Origin: CAWCKS01 sp963763485
GTDB taxonomy: Bacteria > Pseudomonadota > Alphaproteobacteria > Rhizobiales > Xanthobacteraceae
Reading direction: 5' to 3'
DNA length: 64,000 nt
Assembly: GCA_963763485.1 (NCBI GenBank)
Contig: CAVXOW010000008.1
Span: 372,001-436,000 of the forward strand
Shown here: positions 19,700-27,781 of the stretch, piece after piece
Numbering within the stretch: position 1 is the first letter of the stretch
Layout: each line of letters opens with the position of its first letter
The notes under the pieces: generated by a model
Databases searched by the model: none
Seen by the model: the letters and a program-made list of their open reading frames with translations, nothing else
What the model was told of the DNA's origin: nothing
Program-made: the position numbers and the translations under genes

Positions 19700-19845
19700 G
19701 GCAAAACCTTCCGTGTGATGAGAATGCAAGAACAGGTGCGGCGCAATCACGCACAACGATGTGCAATTCACGTGACAGAAAAAATACAAGCGCGCCGTTT
19801 TCAACGGCAATCGCCATAGCGGCTGCCGTCGCTGTCGAAAGCAAG

Positions 19846-19874
19846 CTGTCACATTTTTTTCGTCGCGCTGTGAC
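19846..19874 (+). promoter_or_regulatory. Candidate degenerate Pho-box array upstream of phosphoesterase gene
   Basis: CTGTCAC at 19846-19852 and CTGTGAC at 19868-19874 lie in the same orientation exactly 22 bases (two 11-base steps) apart. The middle unit TTTTCGT matches the Pho consensus at 4 of 7. They end 86 bases before the ATG at 19961. A reversed CTGTCAC also occurs at 19772-19778 facing the divergent gene. Weaker than the site at 17778, so only a candidate. Confidence 0.35.
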
Positions 19875-19960
19875 GGAGCGCTGAAAGGATCGCGGTGGCG
19901 CACCCATCGTTGCGCCATCCTTCACACGTTCATCGACGCTCCAACGAGGAGACTATTTAT

Positions 19961-21805
19961 ATGCGTTTGCCAGCAGCCCTGGGCCTGGTATCTGCACTCG
20001 CGCTTACAGCCGCGGGAGCAGGTGCGATCGCCAGAGATTCAGACGATCTGCCTCGCGTTCACACGGCGACACCCATCAAACATGTGGTGGTGATCTTCCA
20101 GGAGAACGTTTCGTTTGATCACTACTTCGGAACCTATCCGAAGGCATTGAACCTGAACGGCGAAACGCCGTTCAGGGCCTCGCCGCATACACCGGTTGTC
20201 AACAACCTGGTCACTCCGCTCGATGTCAACCACAACTTCGGCCCGCTTGGGGGCGTCGACCTGATCAACAACAATCCGAACAGCGATCCCAACCGGCCGG
20301 CCGCGCCAAACAACGGCGTCAAGAACGGCGCGGGCGCGTCCAACCCGTTCCGGCTTTCACCCGCGCAGGTGCTGACCAACGACCAGGGCCACAATGAAGG
20401 TCCTGAGGAGAGCGCGTACAACAACGGCCAGATGGACGGTTTCCCGGCATTCGTCGGCACTGCCGGCCCGCCGCCGACCGGAATCGGCACCAAGGCGCTG
20501 GTCATGGGCTATTTCGACGGCAACACCACAACCGCGCTGTGGAACTACGCCCAGCATTTCGCGCTGAACGACAACAACTACACCACGCAATTCGGTCCAT
20601 CGACCCCGGGCGCGCTAAATCTGATCTCGGGTCAAGCCAACGGCATTGCGGATAGCCTGAATGTCTTCAAGCCAGGGGTTTCTCCTCCTGCCCTGGCACA
20701 CGGCACGCACGAGGCATTCGGCGACGCGGCTCACCTGACGAGCAACATCACCGAAATCGGCGACGGCGATCCCCTACACGACGTGTGCTCAAACCCGACC
20801 CTTGATCAGGTGCAGATGGCCGGCAAGAACATCGGCGACCTGCTCAACGCCAAGGGCATTACCTGGGGTTCGTTCATGGGCGGGTTCGACCTGACGGTCG
20901 TCAACAAGAACGCCACCACTGGATGCTTGCGGGAGACCGATCCGACGGCGTCGGGCACGCCCGCCTTCACGTCGGTCGACTACATCCCGCACCACGCCTG
21001 GTTCCAGTACTACGCCTCGACCAGCAATCCGACCCACGCCCGGCCGAGCTCGGTGGCGGCGATCGGTCATAGCACCATCCCCGGCACCAACAAGCCGGAG
21101 CCGGCCAACCACAACTATGACATCAACGACTTCTTCGCCGCGCTTAAGGCCGACAACCTGCCTGCCGTGAGCTTCCTGAAGGCGGCCGCGTTCGAGGACG
21201 GTCATGCTGGATATTCGGATCCGCTGGACGAACAGCACTTCCTGGTCCGGGTAATCAACGCGTTGCAGAAGAGCCCGGAGTGGTCGGAAACCGCCGTGAT
21301 GATCGTGTATGACGACTCGGACGGCTGGTATGATCATCAGATGCCGCCGATCGTGAATGCTTCGGCAAGCGCGGCGGTCGACACCCTCAACGGCCCCGGC
21401 GTCTGCAACACAAGCAACGGCTTCCAGCAGGGCAAACCAAGCCCGGCGCCGATGCTCAATGGCAATTTCGGCCAGCCGATGTGGGGTCGCTGCGGCTACG
21501 GCACCCGAATGCCGTTGCTCGTCGTCTCGCCGTTCGCGAAGAGAAACCATGTCGATCATACCTTGACCGACCAGACCTCGGTGTTGCGCTTCATCGAAGA
21601 CAACTGGCTCAACGGCGAGCGGATTCAGCCCGGTGGATCATTCGACACCATCGCGGGGTCGCTCAATCACATGTTCGACTTCGACGACCACAATGAGGAC
21701 GAGCCGCGCAAGCTGATCCTCGACGAGGCGACCGGTACGATCCTGTTCCAGTCCGCACATGGCGACGACGATGACGATCATGATCACGGTCATGACCGGC
21801 ACTAA
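19961..21805 (+). CDS. Secreted phosphoesterase, phospholipase C family
   Basis: 614 residues. The ATG at 19961 has a GAGGAG site 12 bases upstream and begins a signal peptide (MRLPAALGLVSALALTAAGA). The family motif appears as FQENVSFDHYFGTYP near residue 45 (ENRSFD in relatives, with R replaced by V here). NYTTQFGPSTPGALNLISG, VMIVYDDSDGWYDHQMPP and PLLVVSPFAKRNHVDH complete the set, as in non-haemolytic phospholipase C/acid phosphatases. The C-terminus is a striking Asp/His tail (GDDDDDHDHGHDRH). Transcribed away from the propeller-like gene, with Pho-like repeats in the shared gap. Confidence 0.88.
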   Translation: MRLPAALGLVSALALTAAGAGAIARDSDDLPRVHTATPIKHVVVIFQENVSFDHYFGTYPKALNLNGETPFRASPHTPVVNNLVTPLDVNHNFGPLGGVDLINNNPNSDPNRPAAPNNGVKNGAGASNPFRLSPAQVLTNDQGHNEGPEESAYNNGQMDGFPAFVGTAGPPPTGIGTKALVMGYFDGNTTTALWNYAQHFALNDNNYTTQFGPSTPGALNLISGQANGIADSLNVFKPGVSPPALAHGTHEAFGDAAHLTSNITEIGDGDPLHDVCSNPTLDQVQMAGKNIGDLLNAKGITWGSFMGGFDLTVVNKNATTGCLRETDPTASGTPAFTSVDYIPHHAWFQYYASTSNPTHARPSSVAAIGHSTIPGTNKPEPANHNYDINDFFAALKADNLPAVSFLKAAAFEDGHAGYSDPLDEQHFLVRVINALQKSPEWSETAVMIVYDDSDGWYDHQMPPIVNASASAAVDTLNGPGVCNTSNGFQQGKPSPAPMLNGNFGQPMWGRCGYGTRMPLLVVSPFAKRNHVDHTLTDQTSVLRFIEDNWLNGERIQPGGSFDTIAGSLNHMFDFDDHNEDEPRKLILDEATGTILFQSAHGDDDDDHDHGHDRH

Positions 21806-21837
21806 CTGACATGACGCGCTCGACACCGAGCAGGTGA

Positions 21838-21879
21838 CAGGTGCCGCGCCCTTTGAGTTCTCGAGGGGCGCGGCACCTG
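21838..21879 (+). terminator. Strong stem-loop after phosphoesterase gene
   Basis: Perfect 14-base inverted repeat (CAGGTGCCGCGCCC / GGGCGCGGCACCTG) with a 14-base loop, 33 bases after the stop codon. No T-run follows. Likely transcription end or mRNA-protecting structure for the gene at 19961. Confidence 0.6.
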
Positions 21880-21906
21880 ATTGAGTGCGACGACCGGGAG
21901 GCTGCC

Positions 21907-21987
21907 ATGTTCATCGCGGCAGGACCCTTTACCCTGCTTTGCGCGCTGAGCGCGACGCTCGCCTCAGCGATCGGACCGACCAACTGA
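21907..21987 (+). CDS. Possible 26-residue signal-peptide-like small protein
   Basis: Short frame with a good GGGAGG element 7 bases upstream. It encodes MFIAAGPFTLLCALSATLAS followed by six residues and a stop, so it looks like a signal peptide without a mature domain. It could be a small membrane peptide or the remnant 5' end of a lost exported-protein gene. Nothing else coding is seen in the gap 21806-22194. Confidence 0.25.
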   Translation: MFIAAGPFTLLCALSATLASAIGPTN

Positions 21988-22078
21988 CCGGAACCGCCGC
22001 CTCGAGGAGCCGGTCGCTGGCTCCTCGCCGCCGTCTGACCGTGCATCAGTGCGGCACGAACAGGTCGCCGGCTATGCC

Positions 22079-22107
22079 ATGTCACCGTCGTCAACTATTG
22101 CTGTCAT
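22079..22107 (+). promoter_or_regulatory. Candidate Pho-like site upstream of gspD
   Basis: A perfect CTGTCAT (22101-22107) and an ATGTCAC (5 of 7) at 22079-22085 lie in the same orientation 22 bases apart, 88 bases before the gspD start. The intermediate 11-base unit is not conserved. Same 22-base spacing as in the 19846 site. Candidate only. Confidence 0.3.
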
Positions 22108-22194
22108 AATCCATCGCTACGGGTGCGCGTTGGCTCGGGATCGACCGTCGTCCGCAATCCTCGAAGCCCTAGTTGAGTTGGAACGGCTTGAAGC

Positions 22195-24552
22195 ATGGGA
22201 CGCGTCGGCGAACGAAGCCGCTACTTGACGGCAGCGCGCAACATTTGTGCTCTTGCTACCCTGCTATCAACTCTCACCATATTGGCGTCCTGTAACCTCG
22301 CAACGATCGGCGGCACCGCGCCGACCGGGAACAACACGCCGGTCGACATCGATGTTCTGGACAAGGTGCGATCGCTGGACATCCTGCCGCGACAACCGCA
22401 GTCGGTCGGCGATGCCCAGGTCGGGGCCGGGGCACGGACGAGCGCCGCTGTCTTTGAAGGCACGAACGTGTCTGACGTTTCCGAGATTCGTCCGCAGTTT
22501 GCGGCAAGTGGTAACGGCTTTGAACTGAATTTCGAGAATACGCCCGTCGCGACCGTCGCCAAGGTCGTGCTCGGCGACATTCTTGGCACCGGCTATACGA
22601 TCGATCCGCGGGTCCAGGGCACCGTCACATTGGTTTCGGTTAGACCGGTGCCCAAGTCCGACATCCTGTTCGTGCTCGAGAGTGCGTTGCGCCTCAGCGG
22701 CATCGTGCTGGTCCGCGACACCGCAGGATATCGCCTGACCCCACTGGGCGATGCGGTCGGCGCCGGTATGGTCGATCAGGCTGCCGCGAGCCCGGAGGCC
22801 GGCTACGGCGTGTCTGTCGTGCCTCTGCAGTATGTGTCGGCGCAGACCCTCATCAAACTCATGGACAGCTTTGCGACCAAACCCGGCGCGGTGCGCGCCG
22901 ACTCCACACGAAACATCTTGTTGATCCAGGGCACTGGCGCCGAACGCCGAGCCGCGGTCGACACCGCCATGAGCTTCGATGTCGACTGGATGCGCGGACA
23001 ATCCATCGGAATTTTCCCGGTCGCCAGCAGCGCGCCCGAGCCGCTGATACCCGAACTGGAAAAGATCTTGGATTCCGGCGAAAGCGGCCTCAGCCAGAAC
23101 GTGATCAAGTTCCAGGCGGTCAGCCGCTTGAACGCGATCCTGGTTGTCAGTCGCAAGCCGGCGTTGCTGCATACTGCGGCGACCTGGATACGGCGGCTCG
23201 ACCATGCTGATCCTACGCGAACCAGTGTTCACGTCTATCGCGTGAAATTCGGCGAGGCGCGTCAGATTGCCCGCGTGTTGAGCGATATGTTTCTTGGAGG
23301 ATCGTCAGCATCCTCGCTCGACAGTGCCGAAAATCAACTCGCGCCGGGCTCCGGTTCGGCTCTCGCCTCGGGCGCCGACCGACTTTCGCTAAATTCCAAC
23401 GCCAACGCGCCGGCCACGAGCGGCTTTGGTCCACGCGGCCAAACCGCTGGCTACACCGGCAATAGTAGCGGGATGGGCGCATCGCAAGCCGCGCCATCAA
23501 CGGCAAATGCGCCAGCGAACGGTGGCACGCTTGATGCCCAGAGCGCAACCGGCAGCAATGGTCAACCAACCATGCCCGGTGTCCGGATCACGCCGGATAC
23601 TGTCAACAACTCGCTGTTGATCTACGCCGATCAGGAGAACTATCGCATCATCGAAACAACGCTGCACCAGCTCGACCAGCCGTCGTTGCAGGTCGCCATC
23701 GATGCGACGATCGCCGAGGTCACGTTGAACAATGAATTGAGCTATGGCGTTCAATACTATTTGCAGAGCCGCAATCTCGGACTCAAGCCGAACACTGGCT
23801 CGCTTCTGGAGACGCAGTCGGCTGCGGCGCCGACGCCTGTCACGGCGGCCGCCGCTGCGGCTGGCACCGCTGCCAACGCATTCATCAACCGGGCGTTTCC
23901 GGGCTTCAACTTTCTCATCGGCTCCGAGACCCAGCCCAGCATCGTCCTCGATGCGCTGCACAGCGTGACCAGCGTGAAGGTGCTGTCCAATCCGTCGCTG
24001 GTCGTGATCAATAATCAGGTCGCGACATTGCAGGTCGGCGATGTCGTCCCCGTCTCGACCGGCAGCGCAACCGTCCTCACCACCAGCAATACGGTCGTCA
24101 ACACCATCGATTACCGCAACACCGGCATCATTCTCAGAGTCTCCCCGCGCATCAATGCCAATGCAACGGTCAGACTCGACGTCGAGCAGGAGATCAGCAA
24201 TGTCTCGCCCCAGACAGCCACGAGTTTGACACCGACGGTGTCCGAGCGCCGGGTCAAGAGCTCGATCGCGGTGGCGAGCGGCCAGACCGTACTGCTGGCA
24301 GGACTTATCAGCGAGCAACAAAACGGCGATCGCAACGGAATTCCCTTGCTTGACCAGATCCCCGGCCTTGGTGACGCGTTTTCGCATCAAGACAAGAAGG
24401 GCGTCCGAACCGAGTTGATCATTTTCATCCGTCCACAAATCATCCGTGACGGTACCGATGCCAACTTTGTCGCCGAGGAATTGCGGTCGAAGCTGCGCGG
24501 CACGGTTGGCGCAAGTGTCACTGACGATTTGCGGGTACCCGTGGTGCGCTGA
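22195..24552 (+). CDS. gspD: Type II secretion system secretin GspD (lipoprotein signal)
   Basis: 785 residues. The N-terminal export signal ends in a lipobox-like LASC near residue 33, so the protein may be lipidated and self-piloting. N-domains follow: NFENTPVATVAKVVLGDILGTGY (N0) near 115, N1-N3 repeats to about 520 with a Ser/Gly/Ala-rich insert around 380-460, then the secretin core with the VPVSTGS and VASGQTVLLAGLI-type blocks. Forms the outer-membrane pore for folded periplasmic proteins. No other gsp gene is in the window, but four secreted phosphatases surround it and could be its cargo. Co-transcribed with the Sel1-like gene. Confidence 0.9.
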   Translation: MGRVGERSRYLTAARNICALATLLSTLTILASCNLATIGGTAPTGNNTPVDIDVLDKVRSLDILPRQPQSVGDAQVGAGARTSAAVFEGTNVSDVSEIRPQFAASGNGFELNFENTPVATVAKVVLGDILGTGYTIDPRVQGTVTLVSVRPVPKSDILFVLESALRLSGIVLVRDTAGYRLTPLGDAVGAGMVDQAAASPEAGYGVSVVPLQYVSAQTLIKLMDSFATKPGAVRADSTRNILLIQGTGAERRAAVDTAMSFDVDWMRGQSIGIFPVASSAPEPLIPELEKILDSGESGLSQNVIKFQAVSRLNAILVVSRKPALLHTAATWIRRLDHADPTRTSVHVYRVKFGEARQIARVLSDMFLGGSSASSLDSAENQLAPGSGSALASGADRLSLNSNANAPATSGFGPRGQTAGYTGNSSGMGASQAAPSTANAPANGGTLDAQSATGSNGQPTMPGVRITPDTVNNSLLIYADQENYRIIETTLHQLDQPSLQVAIDATIAEVTLNNELSYGVQYYLQSRNLGLKPNTGSLLETQSAAAPTPVTAAAAAAGTAANAFINRAFPGFNFLIGSETQPSIVLDALHSVTSVKVLSNPSLVVINNQVATLQVGDVVPVSTGSATVLTTSNTVVNTIDYRNTGIILRVSPRINANATVRLDVEQEISNVSPQTATSLTPTVSERRVKSSIAVASGQTVLLAGLISEQQNGDRNGIPLLDQIPGLGDAFSHQDKKGVRTELIIFIRPQIIRDGTDANFVAEELRSKLRGTVGASVTDDLRVPVVR

Positions 24553-24553
24553 C

Positions 24554-25084
24554 GTGTTGAAGTCACAAACAACGCCCCGATGGCGGGTTTCGCATCGCGC
24601 GGCGATGGTTGCCACGGCCGCAATTGCGATGAGCTTCCTTGCGATGGCACCCGGCCGATCCGCCTCGATCGAGTCCGCTACCGCGGCCTACCGGCGCGGC
24701 GACTATGTTCGCGCGATCAATGCGTTGACGCCAATGGCGCTGCACGGAAGCGCCAAAGCCCAGGCGTTTCTCGGCTTCATGTACGAAAACGGCTTCGGTG
24801 AACCGCAGGCCTATGACGCTGCCGCTGACCTCTATTGGCACGCCACAATCAAAGGAGATCCATTCGGCCGGGCCATGCTCGGCTTGCTTTATGACAAGGG
24901 GCATGGCGTGCTGCAGGACTACATTCTCGCCTACGAATGGCTTAACCTCGCGGCCGCGCGCGCGCCAAAGCGCGAGCGCGATTACTACCTGCGCCTGCGC
25001 AATGCGGTCGCGTCAAAAATGTCGCCCGATCAGATTGTTGCCGGACAACGGCTCGCATTGCTCTGGGCGCCGGGTTGGAATTGA
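24554..25084 (+). CDS. Exported Sel1-like repeat protein
   Basis: Two Sel1/TPR-like repeats (AKAQAFLGFMYENGFGEPQ and GRAMLGLLYDKGHGVLQD) are followed by an ALAYEWLNLAAAR-like helix, in a small exported protein. The GTG at 24554, one base after the gspD stop, is preferred. It gives an Arg/Lys-rich n-region before the hydrophobic stretch, whereas the ATG at 24605 would leave a signal without positive charge. Probably translationally coupled to gspD. Sel1 proteins often act as assembly scaffolds, so a secretin-accessory role is plausible. Confidence 0.7.
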   Translation: MLKSQTTPRWRVSHRAAMVATAAIAMSFLAMAPGRSASIESATAAYRRGDYVRAINALTPMALHGSAKAQAFLGFMYENGFGEPQAYDAAADLYWHATIKGDPFGRAMLGLLYDKGHGVLQDYILAYEWLNLAAARAPKRERDYYLRLRNAVASKMSPDQIVAGQRLALLWAPGWN

Positions 25085-25231
25085 TCGTCCGACCATTCGC
25101 GATCAGCCGGAACTTCACGACGCATCTCCGTATATCGTCGATGACGACGGAACGACGATCCCAAGAACGTCCCCTCAAGAAATATTTCACGCGCTCGGGT
25201 GTGATCGGAGACGATCGTTCATCGCGCGCGA

Positions 25232-25249
25232 TCGTCATGGTCGTGTCAA
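25232..25249 (+). promoter_or_regulatory. Candidate Pho box upstream of AlkP-fold phosphatase gene
   Basis: TCGTCAT-GGTC-GTGTCAA: two direct units 11 bases apart, each matching the PhoB half-site CTGTCAT at 5 of 7 and sharing the GTCA core. It lies 83 bases upstream of the ATG at 25332. The position suits an activator; sequence support is moderate. Confidence 0.35.
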
Positions 25250-25331
25250 CCAATCGCAACAAGGCTCGAAGTATTTTTTCGCGCGTCGACAACGGTCCTG
25301 CAATTTTCACAGTCGACGTCGGGAGAACGCG

Positions 25332-27461
25332 ATGAAAAGATTCCACACTGCATTGGGCGCACCAGTTGCGCTTGGCTTGTTATTCGTCGGTGCCACCTCT
25401 CAATCGGCATCTGCTACCTGCCAACTCAACTCGCCGGGCGGTAAGATCAAACATGTCGTCAATATCGTGTTCGACAATGTGCATCTTCGCCGCGACAATC
25501 CGAACGTGCCGTCCGATCTTGAGCAGATGCCAAACCTGTTGAATTTCCTGCAAGGAAAAGGCGTCATCAACGGCAATCACCACACTCCGCTGATCTCCCA
25601 TACGGCTGACGACATTCTCACGGGGTTGACCGGTGTCTACGGCGATCGTCACGGCAGTCCGGTGTCGAACAGCTTCGGAATTTTCAAAGCGGACAATTCC
25701 TCGACCGTTTTCCAGACGTCCTTTGTCTACTGGACGACCACCACGGCGCAGAGCCATCCTGAGGCGGGTGAAAATCTTCCCGTCCTCGTAAATGAGAACG
25801 GCAAGAACGCCCCAGCTCCGTGGACCGCGTATACGCGCGCCGGGTGCGACGTGGGCGTGTTCTCCTTGAACGGGCTTGCAATCGAAAACAAGACGGATAT
25901 CGCCAACATCTTTGGCTCGACCGTCGCTTCTACCGCGGCAACGCAGGACTATGAAGGTATTGCTATTCACTGCGCGAAAGGCAGCGCGCTGTGCAACAAC
26001 TCCTTTGCGAAGTCCGATCTCCTGCCCGATGAGCCCGGCGGCTATACCGGCTTCTCCGCGCTTTACGGCAACATCAACGTACAGCCGGTGATCTCGCCGG
26101 GCACGGGCAACTTTGTGCAGGACCTTGACGGCGTGGTGATCACCGATCCCTTCTCGAACAAGCCGGGCTTCCCCACCAACTTCGATCCTTCGGCCACAGC
26201 CTCGCTCGGCTATGCCGCAAAAATGCTCGAAGCCGGCGTTCAGGTTGTCTACACGTATATTGCCGATGCGCACGATCCGCAGCGTCTGAACATCCCGAAT
26301 GCTCCTCCGACGCCGAACAACGGCCATGCCTATGGTCCGGGCGAGGCGGGGTATGTCGCGGCGCTCAAGGCCTACGATCAGGCCTTCGGCAAGTTCTTTG
26401 CGCGTCTCAAGGCGAACGGCATCGACGAGACCAATACGCTGTTTGTCGTCGTGCCAGATGAGAACGACCATTTTGTCGGCGGCCCCGCCAGCCCGGCGAA
26501 TTGCGACGGCGTGACCACGCCCTGCACCTACACGAATGTCGGTGAGATCGAACTGTCGATCAACAAGGTTCTGCTCACGCAACGCATGAACAGCACACCG
26601 TTCTCAGTCCACAGCGACGATGCTCCTAACATGTACATCAACACCAATCCCGGGGCGACCGACAGTCTCACCCGGACCATGGAGCATGACATCGACGCGC
26701 TGACTGCCTCCAACCCGATCACCGGCAACACCGACAAGCTGTCAAAGCTACTGGCTGACCGGGCCGAAATGAAGTTGTTGCACATGGTTACCTTCAGCCC
26801 GCAGCGCACGCCGACCTTCACCATGTTCGGCGACGACAACTACTTCTTCGAGACGGGCAACAACAGCGGCTGCGCGACACCGACCGACGCCGTATGCGAG
26901 GCTCCGGGCTTTGCCTGGAATCACGGCGATTTCCAGAAGGATATCACGCGGACCTGGGTCGGCATGGTTGGCCCAGGTGTGCGCAGGCTCGGCCGTCATG
27001 ATGCGGAGTTCAGCGATCACACCGACGTGCGCCCGACCGTGATGGCGCTGGTCGGGCTCAAGGATGACTATGTCCACGACGGTCGCACGATCGCAGAGTG
27101 GATGGAGCACGGTGCATTGCCAAACGGCATCCGCCAGCGCAGCGAAGACTTCGTCGAGCTTGCGCAAGTGTTCAAGCAGTTGAATGCGCCCAAGGGCGCG
27201 CTCGGACGTGCTAGCCTGGTCTACGCCAACCGCTCGATCACCAGCGTCGACAAGGTCTATGCCCGCTACCTGACACGGATCGCTGACATCACGAGCCGTC
27301 GCGACAACCTCGCGGCAAGCATTAAGGGGGTCTTGAACGATGCCGCCTTCAACAACAAGCCGGTCGGCGAAGGTTCAGAAGATGGCCTGGGCCACCGCGC
27401 GCGCGAGCTGATCGATCAGGTTCAGGATCTCGCGGAACGAGGGGAGCGCTTCGAAGACTAA
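25332..27461 (+). CDS. Secreted alkaline-phosphatase-superfamily protein
   Basis: 709 residues from the ATG at 25332 with a GGGAGAACGC ribosome-binding region. The frame is open further upstream, but a signal peptide (MKRFHTALGAPVALGLLFVG) starts here. The mature part begins with KIKHVVNIVFDNVHLRRDNP, the metal-Asp strand of the AlkP/phosphodiesterase fold. HHTPLISHTADDILTGLTGV follows as the nucleophile region, then VVPDENDHF and EFSDHTDVRPT metal ligands. The 90 C-terminal residues form a helical tail. Possibly a nucleotide or phosphodiester hydrolase. Last gene of the secreted-phosphatase cluster, ending at a canonical terminator. Confidence 0.8.
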   Translation: MKRFHTALGAPVALGLLFVGATSQSASATCQLNSPGGKIKHVVNIVFDNVHLRRDNPNVPSDLEQMPNLLNFLQGKGVINGNHHTPLISHTADDILTGLTGVYGDRHGSPVSNSFGIFKADNSSTVFQTSFVYWTTTTAQSHPEAGENLPVLVNENGKNAPAPWTAYTRAGCDVGVFSLNGLAIENKTDIANIFGSTVASTAATQDYEGIAIHCAKGSALCNNSFAKSDLLPDEPGGYTGFSALYGNINVQPVISPGTGNFVQDLDGVVITDPFSNKPGFPTNFDPSATASLGYAAKMLEAGVQVVYTYIADAHDPQRLNIPNAPPTPNNGHAYGPGEAGYVAALKAYDQAFGKFFARLKANGIDETNTLFVVVPDENDHFVGGPASPANCDGVTTPCTYTNVGEIELSINKVLLTQRMNSTPFSVHSDDAPNMYINTNPGATDSLTRTMEHDIDALTASNPITGNTDKLSKLLADRAEMKLLHMVTFSPQRTPTFTMFGDDNYFFETGNNSGCATPTDAVCEAPGFAWNHGDFQKDITRTWVGMVGPGVRRLGRHDAEFSDHTDVRPTVMALVGLKDDYVHDGRTIAEWMEHGALPNGIRQRSEDFVELAQVFKQLNAPKGALGRASLVYANRSITSVDKVYARYLTRIADITSRRDNLAASIKGVLNDAAFNNKPVGEGSEDGLGHRARELIDQVQDLAERGERFED

Positions 27462-27483
27462 GCAACCTGCCGCAACGAACGGA

Positions 27484-27515
27484 CCCGCCGACGAAGAGTC
27501 GGCGGGCTTTTTTTT
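27484..27515 (+). terminator. Rho-independent terminator
   Basis: Nine-base stem CCCGCCGAC / GTCGGCGGG with a 5-base loop, then a C and eight T residues. It lies 23 bases beyond the stop of the AlkP-fold gene. Canonical intrinsic terminator; the clearest in the window. The rest of 27516-27781 shows no gene. Confidence 0.92.
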
Positions 27516-27781
27516 GGTCACGAGCTGACAGGCCGCTCAAGCCAAGCCGTTTCTTGCCAGAGCGATGGGGGAAAGCGTCGAGTTGGGGATTGGCGGAGAG
27601 AGAGGAAAACCAACCTTCTGCTATGCATCCACTTATATATTGTCGCAGAAACGCGAACGAAACCGCAAGGCGTCGTTCGCGCTGTTCGTCGGACCACCGG
27701 CTCGCCGCGTCGGCATTCAAGGCCCGCGATTCGCACCTGCGCCGGCTGACTCCGTCTGCTCTCAATCGCGCGTCGAATCAT

